Below are positions 34,720 through 43,999 of a stretch of DNA of 64,000 nt, one piece after another. The translations under genes and the position numbers were made by a program. Origin of the DNA: Roseicyclus sp965662675. GTDB taxonomy: Bacteria; Pseudomonadota; Alphaproteobacteria; Rhodobacterales; Rhodobacteraceae. The stretch is taken from contig NZ_CBFIIK010000004.1 of assembly GCF_965662675.1 (NCBI RefSeq), positions 30,510 through 94,509 on the forward strand. Direction: 5' to 3'. Numbering within the stretch: position 1 is the stretch's first letter; every line of letters begins with the position of its first letter. The notes below the pieces were generated by a model. It worked only from the letters and a program-made list of their open reading frames with translations. It ran no database searches and was not told the origin of the DNA.

Positions 34720-35630
34720 GCGTTCCCTTGATCGGGCCCGAGGTCGAGGCGCGGCTGGATTGGCTGGGCCTGTGCGATGCGATCGAGGCTGGGCATGCGC
34801 GGCCAAGGGCCGAGATCGCGGACAGTTTCCTCTATCGCGGGGGCGATACGCTGCTCAGCCGCGCGGCGTGGATTGATGGCTTGGGGCAGTTGGTCAAGAC
34901 GGCGACGATCTTTCCGGGCAATGCGGGTTTGGGCAAACCGGCGGTGAACGGGTCGGCGGCGCTTTATTCCGACACGGATGGAACGCTGGCCGCGATTGTC
35001 GATTTCCACCTGCTGACCAAGTGGAAGACGGCAGGCGACAGCCTGTGTGCCGCGCGGATGTTGGCGCGGCCCGATAGTGCGGCCATCCTGATCGTGGGGG
35101 CCGGAACGGTCGCGGCCTCGCTCCGGGAGGCGTATGGCGCGCTTTTCCCGGATGCGCGGTTTACGGTCTGGAACCGCAGCCGCGCAGGCGCAGAGCGGCT
35201 GGCGGCGCGCTACCCCGGCATGGGGGTGGCCAATGATCTGGCTGCCGCTGTTGGCGAAGCCGACATCATAACCTGTGCCACCATGGCCACCGATCCGGTG
35301 TTGAAGGGCGCGTGGCTGCGACCGGGCCAGCATGTTGATCTGATCGGCGCCTATCGACCCGACATGCGCGAGGCCGATGATGAGGCGCTGCGCCGCGCCC
35401 GCATCTTCGTCGACAGCCGCGCCACGACCATCGGCCATATCGGCGAGTTGAAGATCCCGCTGGCCCATGGGGTGATATCCCAGCGCGATGTGGTTGCCGA
35501 TTATTATGACCTTGCAACGGGTGCCTTTGCCCGGCGGTCGGACGACGAGATCACGCTGTTCAAGAACGGCGGTGGCGCGCATCTCGACCTGATGACGGCG
35601 CGGTATGTTTTGGATCGGGCGGGCGGCTAA
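34716..35630 (+). CDS. Ornithine cyclodeaminase/mu-crystallin family protein
   Basis: The 304-residue NAD(P)-dependent protein has the family substrate region (KTATIFPGN, LLTKWKTAGDS) and a Rossmann motif (ILIVGAGTVAASL, about residues 124-136). Members include ornithine cyclodeaminase, alanine dehydrogenase and ketimine reductases; the exact reaction cannot be told from sequence. It starts at GTG overlapping the HAD gene by 4 nt and ends overlapping the convergent reductase gene by 4 nt. Confidence 0.85.
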   Translation: MSVPLIGPEVEARLDWLGLCDAIEAGHARPRAEIADSFLYRGGDTLLSRAAWIDGLGQLVKTATIFPGNAGLGKPAVNGSAALYSDTDGTLAAIVDFHLLTKWKTAGDSLCAARMLARPDSAAILIVGAGTVAASLREAYGALFPDARFTVWNRSRAGAERLAARYPGMGVANDLAAAVGEADIITCATMATDPVLKGAWLRPGQHVDLIGAYRPDMREADDEALRRARIFVDSRATTIGHIGELKIPLAHGVISQRDVVADYYDLATGAFARRSDDEITLFKNGGGAHLDLMTARYVLDRAGG

Positions 35631-37660
35631 AGCGTGGCCGCCAGCCTTGCGCCCTGATCGATCGCACGTTTCGCATCAAGCTCGGCGGCGACGTCGGCGC
35701 CGCCGATGATGTGGGGGGTCAGGCCGCGGGCGGTCAGGGTGTCGGCGAGGCTGCGTTCGACCTCTTGGCCGGCGCAGAGCACGATGGTGTCGACCGCGAT
35801 CAAGGTGGGGTTCTCGCGGCCCGCGCCATGGCTGATGTGCAGGCCATCGGCATCGATCCCCTCGTAATTCACGCCCGCGATCATCTTGACGCCCTTCATC
35901 TGAAGGCTGGCGCGGTGAATCCAGCCCGTGGTCTTGCCAAGGCGTTTGCCGGGTTTCTCGGGCTTGCGTTGCAGCATCACGACCTGCCGTGCGGGGGCTG
36001 TGGGCTGCGGCCCTTCGGGGGCAAGGCCGCCGCGATGGGCCGCGGGGTCGGTGACGCCCCATTCGCGCATCCACAGATCGGGGGAAAGGGTGGGGCTTTC
36101 GCCCTGATGCGTCAGGTATTCGGCCATGTCGAAGCCGATGCCGCCCGCCCCGATGATGGCGACGCGCTGGCCCACAGGCGCGCGGCCCGCCAGCACATCG
36201 ACGTAACTTAGCACATTCGGCCCATCCTGGCCCGGAATGCCCGGGTCGCGGGGGCGGACGCCGGTGGCGATGATCACCTCGTCAAAGCCTGTCAGATCAT
36301 CGGCGCTGGGCGCTGTGCCAAGGCGCAAATCGACGCCCGCCGTAGCAAGGGAAGTGGCGAACCAATCGACAAGGCCGATGAATTCTTCCTTGCCGGGGAT
36401 GGTCTTGGCCATGTTGAGTTGGCCGCCGATTTGGAGCGCCTTGTCCCAGAGCGTCACGCCATGCCCGCGTTCGGCGGCGACAAGGGCCGCCATCATGCCA
36501 GCGGCGCCCGCGCCGACCACGGCGATGCGCTTGGGCGTGGTGGCCTTGGTGTAGCGCAATTCCGTCTCATGACAGGCGCGGGGGTTCACAAGGCAACTGG
36601 TCAGCTTGCCGGAAAATGTATGGTCAAGACAGGCCTGATTGCATGCGATGCAGGGCGCGATCTGGCCTGCCTGACCCGCCATCGCCTTGGCCACGAAATC
36701 GGGATCGGCCAGAAAGGGGCGCGCCATGCTGACCATGTCGGCACAGCCTGTGGCCAGAACATCCTCGGCCACCTCGGGGGTGTTGATGCGGTTCGACGTG
36801 ATGATGGGGATGCCCACCTTGCCCATCAGCTTTTGTGTCACCCAAGCAAAGGCCTTGCGCGGGACGGAGGTGGCGATGGTGGGGATGCGCGCCTCGTGCC
36901 AGCCGATACCGGTGTTGAGGATGGTGGCGCCCGCCGCCTCGATCGCTTGCGCGAGTTGCACGACTTCTTCATGGGTCGAGCCATTGGGGATCAGGTCGAT
37001 CATCGACAGGCGGTAGATGATGATGAAATCGGGGCCGACGGCGGCGCGGGCGCGGGCCACCACCTCGACCGGCAGGCGCATCCGGTTCTCATAGCTGCCG
37101 CCCCAGCGGTCGGTGCGGCGGTTGGTGTGGGTGACGAGGAACTGGTTGAGGAAATACCCCTCGCTGCCCATGACCTCGACCCCGTCATAGCCCGCTTGTT
37201 GTGCGCGGATGGCGGCGGTGACGATATCGGCGATCTGTTTCTCGATCCCCTCCTCATCCAGTTCTTTGGGCGGAAAAGGCGAGATGGGCGATTTGACGGC
37301 CGAAGGGGCGACACAATCGGGCGAATAGGCATAGCGCCCGGCATGGAGGATCTGCATCGCGATCTTGCCGCCCGCGTCATGGACGGCATCGGTGACAATG
37401 CGGTGGTTGGCGACGTCTTGATCGGTGAAAAGCCCCGCCGCGCCGGGGAATACGCCGCCCTCGCGGTTGGGCGCCATGCCGCCGGTCACGATCAGCCCGA
37501 CATGGCCGCGCGCGCGTTCGGCGTAAAAAGCCGCAACGCGCGGCCAATCGCGGGTCTCTTCAAGCCCGGTATGCATCGAGCCCATCAGCACGCGGTTTTT
37601 CAGCGTGGTGAAACCCAGATCGAGCGGCGCCAGAAGATGCGGATAACCTGTCTTGCCCAT
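35627..37660 (-). CDS. NADPH-dependent 2,4-dienoyl-CoA reductase-like flavoprotein (FadH/OYE family)
   Basis: The 677-residue protein has an N-terminal FMN-binding TIM barrel (residues 1 to ~330), a 4Fe-4S Cys cluster (CIACNQACLDHTFSG, about residues 336-350), and a C-terminal FAD/NAD half (AVVGAGAAGMMAAL). This is the layout of FadH, trimethylamine dehydrogenase and related enzymes. FadH, which removes double bonds during unsaturated fatty acid β-oxidation, is the most likely role, but others in the family act on other enoates. It ends the minus-strand run that starts at ilvD. Confidence 0.82.
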   Translation of the reverse strand: MGKTGYPHLLAPLDLGFTTLKNRVLMGSMHTGLEETRDWPRVAAFYAERARGHVGLIVTGGMAPNREGGVFPGAAGLFTDQDVANHRIVTDAVHDAGGKIAMQILHAGRYAYSPDCVAPSAVKSPISPFPPKELDEEGIEKQIADIVTAAIRAQQAGYDGVEVMGSEGYFLNQFLVTHTNRRTDRWGGSYENRMRLPVEVVARARAAVGPDFIIIYRLSMIDLIPNGSTHEEVVQLAQAIEAAGATILNTGIGWHEARIPTIATSVPRKAFAWVTQKLMGKVGIPIITSNRINTPEVAEDVLATGCADMVSMARPFLADPDFVAKAMAGQAGQIAPCIACNQACLDHTFSGKLTSCLVNPRACHETELRYTKATTPKRIAVVGAGAAGMMAALVAAERGHGVTLWDKALQIGGQLNMAKTIPGKEEFIGLVDWFATSLATAGVDLRLGTAPSADDLTGFDEVIIATGVRPRDPGIPGQDGPNVLSYVDVLAGRAPVGQRVAIIGAGGIGFDMAEYLTHQGESPTLSPDLWMREWGVTDPAAHRGGLAPEGPQPTAPARQVVMLQRKPEKPGKRLGKTTGWIHRASLQMKGVKMIAGVNYEGIDADGLHISHGAGRENPTLIAVDTIVLCAGQEVERSLADTLTARGLTPHIIGGADVAAELDAKRAIDQGARLAATL

Positions 37661-37737
37661 GAACCCCTCCGTTCCCTGATCAGCAGGTAAACCCGAGGCG
37701 CGGCCTGTGTCACGCTCAACGCCGCGTCACGCCGAAC

Positions 37738-38121
37738 TCAGCGGACCGTGGTTTCGGCGCAGTGGCGGCGAAAGGCGCGTTTGAGCATTTCCAACTCATC
37801 GCGCAATAGCGCGAGCTCGACCCTGAAATCCTCGTCCAGCGGGGCGCCGGCCATCAAGGTGATGCGATCAAGCACGCCCCCCGTGGTGATCGAACGAATC
37901 GCGATGACCTGAACACCATCGGCGATTACGGCTGCGGGGAGGTCGAGTAAGACACGCCAACTGTCCGGTCTTGCCTCGTCGGGGGTGAGCGCGGCGATGG
38001 CCACCACCTTGCCTTCGTGAACGGCCTCCAAACCTTGCTGCATCGCCGGGTTGCTGCCGGTCAGCACAGCCTCATAGCGGCCTGCCTGCAGTCTGACCCG
38101 AACAAGCGTTTCACCCGACAT
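37738..38121 (-). CDS. Hypothetical protein, 127 aa
   Basis: The protein is soluble, with no signal peptide, and predicted β-rich (LVRVRLQAGRYEAVLTG, SWRVLLDLPAAVIADGVQVI) with an α-helical C-terminal end (residues 98-125) that could be a coiled coil. I do not recognise it. It follows the 258-aa gene by 16 nt on the same strand; together they look like a two-gene unit. Confidence 0.65.
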   Translation of the reverse strand: MSGETLVRVRLQAGRYEAVLTGSNPAMQQGLEAVHEGKVVAIAALTPDEARPDSWRVLLDLPAAVIADGVQVIAIRSITTGGVLDRITLMAGAPLDEDFRVELALLRDELEMLKRAFRRHCAETTVR

Positions 38122-38137
38122 CGGCTAAAGACCCCTT

Positions 38138-38914
38138 TCAAATATCGGCGCGCGGTGCGCGAAGCATGACCATGTCCCAGATCGCGATCCGGTTCATTTC
38201 GGGGCCTTCGAAAATCAGATCGAGCCACGCCTTTTCGATGCGCCGCTCGTTGATCTTGGTATAGGCCAGATCGAATTCTGCGAGCGCATGATCCCCGGTG
38301 AAAGCGAATTGGCGCACGATCTGTTCATGGTTGGGGCCATGTTGGATGTTTAGGCGTGCATAGATCTCGATCGGTTGTTCCCGCTCCAACGTCAGTTGGA
38401 CTCGAAAGAAATGTCCAAGGCTGAGCCCCTCAAGCGCGGCGGCGGGCAGGTCTTGCACCAGCGATAGAAATGATCCGTCGAAACGGTAGACATCCAGCAC
38501 GAGCCCGAATGCCGCACCGGCCCTTTCGCCGTGGATCGGCTCTTGGCGAAGGGAAAGATCGGACTTGTTCGCATCATGAAACATGGTCACGCCTGCGCCC
38601 AGCGCAAGCGGAGAGGCGAAATCGACATAGCCGCGCGGGGAAAGCCGTGACTGCCATGGCCCCGCCCTTTCGGCCCAGTCGCACTGATCGAGCTGTCGCT
38701 TGTCGACCTCAAGCTGACCGACGCGGGCGAAAAGCTCGCTCGTGGCGGATGCGGCCAATTGGTCGATGTCGTCGCGCATGGCGCGCAGGCGGTGATTGAT
38801 GCCAAGCAGATCGCGAGGCGCCATCGCCTTTGGGGCTTTCAGCTCGCGCTCAAGTCGCCGAAGCGGATCGGCCATACCGAAAAAACCGAACAAACTCGTA
38901 CTGTCTTTACCCAT
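38138..38914 (-). CDS. Hypothetical protein, 258 aa, Rhodobacterales type
   Basis: The soluble protein has a helical N-terminal part (residues 15-75, ending in a Leu/Asp-rich stretch) and a β-rich C-terminal domain with segments such as WQSRLSPRGYVDFASPLAL and GPEMNRIAIWDMVMLRAPRADI. The pattern recalls carbohydrate-binding-like or glycan-linked Rhodobacterales proteins, but I cannot assign a family. It lies between a lipoprotein gene and the 127-aa gene on the same strand. Confidence 0.65.
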   Translation of the reverse strand: MGKDSTSLFGFFGMADPLRRLERELKAPKAMAPRDLLGINHRLRAMRDDIDQLAASATSELFARVGQLEVDKRQLDQCDWAERAGPWQSRLSPRGYVDFASPLALGAGVTMFHDANKSDLSLRQEPIHGERAGAAFGLVLDVYRFDGSFLSLVQDLPAAALEGLSLGHFFRVQLTLEREQPIEIYARLNIQHGPNHEQIVRQFAFTGDHALAEFDLAYTKINERRIEKAWLDLIFEGPEMNRIAIWDMVMLRAPRADI

Positions 38915-38986
38915 GCAAACACTACCCTTCGGATCGAAAGCCGTCAGTCTGGTGCATATGGATGCATTACAAAGCTGGCGGTTTCG

Positions 38987-39796
38987 TTAACCGAGTATCC
39001 GACGAAACAGTCCAACATTCCAGAGCGCAGGTATATCCAGTCGCAGGTTACGCGGTGCGGCTGGCACAGGTGCAACGCTTGGGTCTGTAGGGTCGGATTG
39101 CGGGGGCTGTTCTTGTTGCGAAGGCGCGGCTGTGATCGGCACATCGAGGTTCGCACCCTGCACCACGCGCACGAAATTGAGCAAAAGCGAAAGGCTTTCC
39201 TCACGCGTCAGGTTGCGCTCTTCGAGCGAAAGCACCGACAAGGTCGCGATGCGCGGCCCGACATCAAGATAGGCGCGCCAATATTCGCTTTGCACACCAC
39301 TGATCGCATCGGCGCTGGTATCATCGGCATGCAGCAAGAACACCCCACCATCCAAGGCGGTATCAAGGATCGTGACCTGAGCCGGGTCGCCGGATCGGCT
39401 GAGAAGCGTCAGCCCCTCATCCGAGCGGAAAAACCCGTCGAGTTGCTGCAAGCTATCGGACAAGCGCCCTTCCGCGGAAGGGGCCGATACCGTCGCCGTC
39501 AAAACGGCGGGCGTTGCGGGTTGCGCCGCACGGCGTGAATTGGAGATCGCAGCACAATTGCCGAGTAGAACAAAGCTTGTGTCCGAACTGTCGCGCGTTG
39601 CCGTCGGATCGACACAAAAGCCATCGGGGCCGCTGATGACAATCCTGTCGGTGGTAACAGCCACCTGTGTCGGGGCCGGTGCGACAGGGCCATCCCCACC
39701 GCTACTGCCACCGAACCTGTTCCCACACCCGACAAGAACAAGGCAGGCCACGATAATCGCGGCCTGCCGGAGATAATTACAGATCAGCGTAAACAT
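38987..39796 (-). CDS. Predicted lipoprotein, function unknown
   Basis: The protein starts MFTLICNYLRQAAIIVACLVLVGC, a lipoprotein signal with lipobox LVGC (Cys about residue 24), then a Gly/Ser-rich linker and a ~200-residue mature domain that contains LDGGVFLLHADD and ends in a Pro/Gln-rich tail. The start overlaps the 3' end of ilvD by 20 nt on the same strand; a longer upstream in-frame start would overlap more and lacks a signal peptide. It may be translationally coupled to ilvD. Confidence 0.7.
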   Translation of the reverse strand: MFTLICNYLRQAAIIVACLVLVGCGNRFGGSSGGDGPVAPAPTQVAVTTDRIVISGPDGFCVDPTATRDSSDTSFVLLGNCAAISNSRRAAQPATPAVLTATVSAPSAEGRLSDSLQQLDGFFRSDEGLTLLSRSGDPAQVTILDTALDGGVFLLHADDTSADAISGVQSEYWRAYLDVGPRIATLSVLSLEERNLTREESLSLLLNFVRVVQGANLDVPITAAPSQQEQPPQSDPTDPSVAPVPAAPRNLRLDIPALWNVGLFRRILG

Positions 39797-41510
39797 GCTT
39801 TTCCTTGGTCGCACCGGGATGGGTGACGGCACCCTTGACCGCCGGGCCGACCAACTGGGCGTATTTCCACAGCGCACCGGTTTCGTAGATGGTTTCGCGC
39901 GGACCGGACCACGTTTTGCGGCGTGTCTCCAACTCGGCCTCGGTCAGGGCGACCGACAATTCGCCGGTGATCGCGTCGATGGTGATCATGTCGCCATCCT
40001 GCAAAAGGCCGATGGGTCCGCCCACCGCCGCCTCGGGGCCAACATGGCCGACGCAGAAGCCCCGGGTTGCGCCCGAGAAACGGCCATCGGTGATCAGTGC
40101 CACCTTCTTGCCCATGCCTTGGCCCGAGATCGCGCTGGTGGTGGCCAGCATCTCGCGCATGCCCGGGCCGCCGCGCGGCCCTTCGTTGCGGATCACGATC
40201 ACTTCGCCCTCTTTATAGGCGCGGTTCTTGACCGCCTCGAAGGCGTCCTCTTCGCATTCGAAGACGCGTGCGGGGCCGGTAAAGACCTGTTGATCGGCAC
40301 TCATCCCCGCCACTTTCACGATCGCGCCATCGGGGGCGAGATTGCCCTTGAGGCCCACGACGCCGCCGGTTTCGGTGATCGGCGTGGCGGCGGGGTGGAT
40401 CACCTTGCCATCGGCCTCGCGCTCGATCAGGTCAAGCTCTTCGCCCATGGTGCGGCCGGTCACGGTCATGCAATCCTCGTGGATCAGGCCGATCTTGCGC
40501 AACTCTTTCATCACGACGGGCACGCCGCCCACCTCGTAAAGGTCTTTGGCGACATATTGGCCGCCGGGCTTCATATCGACGAAATAGGGCGTGTCCTTGA
40601 AAATCTCGCAGACATCGAACAGGTCGAAATCGATCCCTGCCTCATGGGCGATGGCGGGCAGGTGCAGACCGGCATTGGTCGAACCGCCCGTGCAAGCCAC
40701 GACGCGTGCCGCGTTTTCCAGCGACTTGCGGGTGACGATGTCGCGCGGGCGCAGGCCAGATGCGATGAGTTTCATCACAGCTTCGCCCGATGCGACGCCG
40801 TATTGATCGCGGCTTTCATAAGGCGCGGGCGCGCCTGACGAATTGGGAAGCGCAAGGCCGATGGCCTCGGATACGCAGGCCATGGTGTTGGCGGTGAACT
40901 GGCCGCCACAGGCCCCGGCGCTGGGGCAGGCGACGCGTTCGAGGATCGCCAGCGCCTCATCCGACAGGTTACCGGCCTGATGCTGGCCCACGGCTTCGAA
41001 TACGTCCTGCACGGTCACATCACGGCCATCCAAACGGCCCGGAAGGATCGACCCGCCATAGATGAAGACAGAGGGCACGTTCAAACGCACCATTGCCATC
41101 ATCATCCCGGGCAGCGACTTGTCGCAGCCCGCAAGGCCCACCAGCGCGTCATAGCAATGGCCGCGCATTGTCAATTCGACGGTGTCGGTGATCGCATCGC
41201 GCGACGCGAGGCTGGAGCGCATACCCTCATGGCCCATGGCGATGCCATCGGTCACGGTGATGGTGGTGAATTCGCGCGGCGTGCCGCCGCCATTCTTGAC
41301 GCCGATCTTGACGGACTGCGCCTGACGGTTGAGCGAGATGTTGCAAGGTGCGGCTTCGTTCCAGCAGGTGGCGACGCCGACGAATGGCTGATGGATTTCT
41401 TCGTCATTCAGCCCCATTGCATAGAAATAGGACCGGTGCGGCGCGCGCGATGCGCCCTCGGTGACATGCCGACTTGGCAGTTTTGACTTGTCGAATTTAC
41501 CTGTCGGCAT
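39777..41510 (-). CDS. ilvD: Dihydroxy-acid dehydratase
   Basis: IlvD dehydrates 2,3-dihydroxy acids to 2-keto acids in valine, isoleucine and leucine synthesis. The 577-residue protein has the Fe-S ligand motifs GLAGCDKSLPGM and CPSAGACGGQFTANTM. The ATG at 41510 gives the family N-terminus (MPTGKFDKSKLPSRH); an in-frame extension of 31 residues was rejected. A 7-bp stem (CCGCATC/GATGCGG, 41598-41615) lies in the divergent upstream region. Confidence 0.95.
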   Translation of the reverse strand: MPTGKFDKSKLPSRHVTEGASRAPHRSYFYAMGLNDEEIHQPFVGVATCWNEAAPCNISLNRQAQSVKIGVKNGGGTPREFTTITVTDGIAMGHEGMRSSLASRDAITDTVELTMRGHCYDALVGLAGCDKSLPGMMMAMVRLNVPSVFIYGGSILPGRLDGRDVTVQDVFEAVGQHQAGNLSDEALAILERVACPSAGACGGQFTANTMACVSEAIGLALPNSSGAPAPYESRDQYGVASGEAVMKLIASGLRPRDIVTRKSLENAARVVACTGGSTNAGLHLPAIAHEAGIDFDLFDVCEIFKDTPYFVDMKPGGQYVAKDLYEVGGVPVVMKELRKIGLIHEDCMTVTGRTMGEELDLIEREADGKVIHPAATPITETGGVVGLKGNLAPDGAIVKVAGMSADQQVFTGPARVFECEEDAFEAVKNRAYKEGEVIVIRNEGPRGGPGMREMLATTSAISGQGMGKKVALITDGRFSGATRGFCVGHVGPEAAVGGPIGLLQDGDMITIDAITGELSVALTEAELETRRKTWSGPRETIYETGALWKYAQLVGPAVKGAVTHPGATKEKHVYADL

Positions 41511-41656
41511 TGTGCTGGCCCCCCTACGGCGTTTTTTCAGCAAGTTATCGGTTGGGACGGAAATAGACGCGCAGGTCGGGGCAGACAAGCGCGATTGCCG
41601 CATCCGATGATGCGGATTAGACTATCACCAATCAAAAGCCGTCAAAGGCAGGTTCG

Positions 41657-42547
41657 ATGCAGTATGTAGCTCAAGAAGCGTTGGTGGCGCCTGCGCGAGT
41701 AAAATCCGCGCTCTGGCGTTTGATGATCGGCCTTGCCTTGGCGGTTGTGATTTATGTCGCAGGGATCGCGGCGCTGTTCGCCCTGCTGGTCGCCATCAGC
41801 GGGTGGGATGGCGCGCAGATGTGGCTTGTGCGCATGGCCGAGGCCGATAGCCCGACCGCGACACTTCTGGTTCTGTCTACCTTTATCGGCATGGGTCTTG
41901 GCCCTTTGGCGGCGGCTCGGCTGTTGCATGGGCGGCCCTTGGGGTCTCTGTTCGGCGCGCGGCCACGGCTTTTGCGGCATTTCGCGATTGCGACGGGGAT
42001 CTGCGTGCTGATTTACGCGATCGCGGCGCTGATCCCGACCGGGATCACGCCTGAACGCAACCTGCCTACCGGCATTTGGGCAACGTTTCTGCCGCTGGCC
42101 TTGGTGGCGGTGCTGGTTCAGACCGGCGCAGAAGAGGTGCTGTTTCGCGGCTATATCCAGACCCAGCTTGCCGCGCGCTTTGCGTCGCCCATGGTGTGGA
42201 TGCTCATTCCGTCGGTGATCTTTGCGTCACTTCATTATCAGCCCGATATTTTCGGTGAGAATGCGTGGATGATGGTTTGTGCGGTTTTCGTTTTTGCGAT
42301 GCTGGCCGCTGATCTGACCGCCTATACCGGAACGATCGGGGCGGCTTGGGGCTTTCACTTCGCCAATAACTGCGGCGCGATCTTGATCGTCGGCATCGAG
42401 GGGCCGCTCTCGGGTCTTGCCCTTTACACCCTGCCCGAGGGCGTGATCGCCCAAGCCGATCTGGGCTGGATGCTGGCAATGGATGTGACGGTGATGATCA
42501 TCGTCTGGGCGGTGATCCGTCGCGTCGTGGGGCGCGTCGTGGTTTAG
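41657..42547 (+). CDS. CPBP-family intramembrane metalloprotease
   Basis: The 296-residue membrane protein has about eight hydrophobic segments and the CAAX/bacteriocin-processing (Abi) motifs EEVLFRG (about residue 157), ASLHYQPD and HFANNCGAI. These supply the Glu-Glu, His and His/Asn residues of the intramembrane glutamic/metal peptidases. The target is unknown. It is divergent from ilvD and convergent with dapE (4-nt gap). Confidence 0.85.
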   Translation: MQYVAQEALVAPARVKSALWRLMIGLALAVVIYVAGIAALFALLVAISGWDGAQMWLVRMAEADSPTATLLVLSTFIGMGLGPLAAARLLHGRPLGSLFGARPRLLRHFAIATGICVLIYAIAALIPTGITPERNLPTGIWATFLPLALVAVLVQTGAEEVLFRGYIQTQLAARFASPMVWMLIPSVIFASLHYQPDIFGENAWMMVCAVFVFAMLAADLTAYTGTIGAAWGFHFANNCGAILIVGIEGPLSGLALYTLPEGVIAQADLGWMLAMDVTVMIIVWAVIRRVVGRVVV

Positions 42548-42551
42548 TGGA

Positions 42552-43721
42552 TCAACCCGTGCCATCGCGGAACGGTTCACCCGCGAAATAGCTTTGCAGC
42601 ATCCGTGTATATATCCGCTTGAGATCGTGGATATCCGCGATCCAGACACGCTCATCCACCTCGTGCATGCGATGTCCGACAAGGCCGCATTCCACCACCG
42701 CGCAATGATCCTTGACGAAGCGCGCATCCGATGTGCCGCCTGTCGTCGAAAGCACGGGGCTTGCATTGGTCTCTTGCCGGATCGCGCGGGTCACAAGCTC
42801 TGACAACGGGCCGGGTGGCGTCAGGAACGCCTCGCCCGAAATTTGGCTACGCATCTCGATCCGAACGCCCATTTCGGCCGCGACGGCATCGGCTTGTCCC
42901 TGCAACCACTCGTGCAAGCCGGCCCCGCTATGCAGATCGTTGAAGCGTAGGTTCACCGTCATCCGCGTGCGGGCCGGAATGACGTTCGAGGCCGTGTTGC
43001 CGGTGTCGATGGTGGTGACCGAAAGCGTCGAGGGGTCGAAATGATCGGTGCCTTGGTCAAGCTGCTGGGATGACAGCCGATGCGCCAAAAGCGCCACGGC
43101 GGGCATCGGGTTCAGCGCCTTGTGCAGATAGGCGGAATGGCCCTGCTTGCCGATCACCTCGAAATGAGCGGTCATCGACCCGCGGCGGCCAATTTTCACC
43201 ATATCGCCGATCTCGGTGACGCTGGTGGGTTCGCCCACGATGCAGATATCCATCCGCTCTCCGGTCTCGTTCATCCAGTCGAGGATCGCCACCGTGCCAT
43301 CCTTGCCCGGCCCTTCTTCGTCGCCGGTGATCGCGATCAAGACCGCGCCGTTGGGCGGTGTGTGGGCCACGAAATCAACGGCCGCCGCGACAAAGGCCGC
43401 GACGGATGATTTCATGTCGGTCGCACCCCGCCCGTATAGCCAGCCATCCTCTTGATGAGCGGCAAAGGGCGGGTGGGTCCAAGCCGTGGCATCGCCTATG
43501 GGGACGACATCGGTATGGCCATTGTAGCCGAAGCTGCGCGCAGCAGCCTTGTTGCCCCAGCGCGCGAAAAGATTGGGTGTGCCGTTGCGGTCGACGCGCC
43601 AACACGTAAAGCCCGCCGCGCCGAGCGTTGCCTCCAGCAGCGTCAGCGCGCCGCCTTCTTCGGGTGTGACCGAAGGACAGCGGACAAGGGCGGCGGTCAG
43701 ATCAACGGGATCGATGGGCAT
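42552..43721 (-). CDS. dapE: Succinyl-diaminopimelate desuccinylase
   Basis: DapE removes succinate from N-succinyl-LL-diaminopimelate on the way to lysine and peptidoglycan. The 389-residue di-zinc M20 peptidase shows the metal motifs YNGHTDVVPIGD and TGDEEGPGKDGT and the catalytic Glu pair. The ATG at 43721 (MPIDPVDLTAALVRCPSV) is the family start; a 104-residue upstream extension is an open-frame artefact. Confidence 0.94.
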   Translation of the reverse strand: MPIDPVDLTAALVRCPSVTPEEGGALTLLEATLGAAGFTCWRVDRNGTPNLFARWGNKAAARSFGYNGHTDVVPIGDATAWTHPPFAAHQEDGWLYGRGATDMKSSVAAFVAAAVDFVAHTPPNGAVLIAITGDEEGPGKDGTVAILDWMNETGERMDICIVGEPTSVTEIGDMVKIGRRGSMTAHFEVIGKQGHSAYLHKALNPMPAVALLAHRLSSQQLDQGTDHFDPSTLSVTTIDTGNTASNVIPARTRMTVNLRFNDLHSGAGLHEWLQGQADAVAAEMGVRIEMRSQISGEAFLTPPGPLSELVTRAIRQETNASPVLSTTGGTSDARFVKDHCAVVECGLVGHRMHEVDERVWIADIHDLKRIYTRMLQSYFAGEPFRDGTG

Positions 43722-43999
43722 TGTCGCGGCTCCGTCTGGGGCATGCTGTCTTGCGTAACGCTGTGACCCTGAAGGCACAACAGGGTGTTGCGGTCGGGCC
43801 GGGGCAAAGATCGACTTCAACTTTGGTTTGTAAGTTGTTAACTTTAGATACAAAGAGAAAGTGAAGGCCGAGGCAGGCAGCGGCACAAGACCGCAACGAG
43901 CAGTAAGCGTACAAGGTTCCGGGCCGCGTGTGTATTGGCCCGCCATGCAGCTCTGTGAGCAGACCCGCCAAAGGCCCGCAAGACCGAGGCAGGCAAGGC
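43722..43999. promoter_or_regulatory. Divergent dapE/Hint intergenic region with AT-rich promoter
   Basis: A ~50-bp AT-rich island (43815-43868) stands out from the GC-rich surroundings. TTCAAC and TAACTT there are 17 bp apart, a plausible promoter for the Hint gene pair with a leader of ~150 nt. The leader holds a 12-bp direct repeat, CCGAGGCAGGCA, at 43868-43879 and 43984-43995; the second copy sits just before the ATG at 44000. The repeats may be chance. Confidence 0.4.

Noticed and set aside
43868..43995. 12-bp direct repeat CCGAGGCAGGCA before the Hint genes as a regulatory repeat
   Set aside because: Only two copies of a GC-rich word; chance cannot be excluded, so it is only mentioned under the intergenic region.
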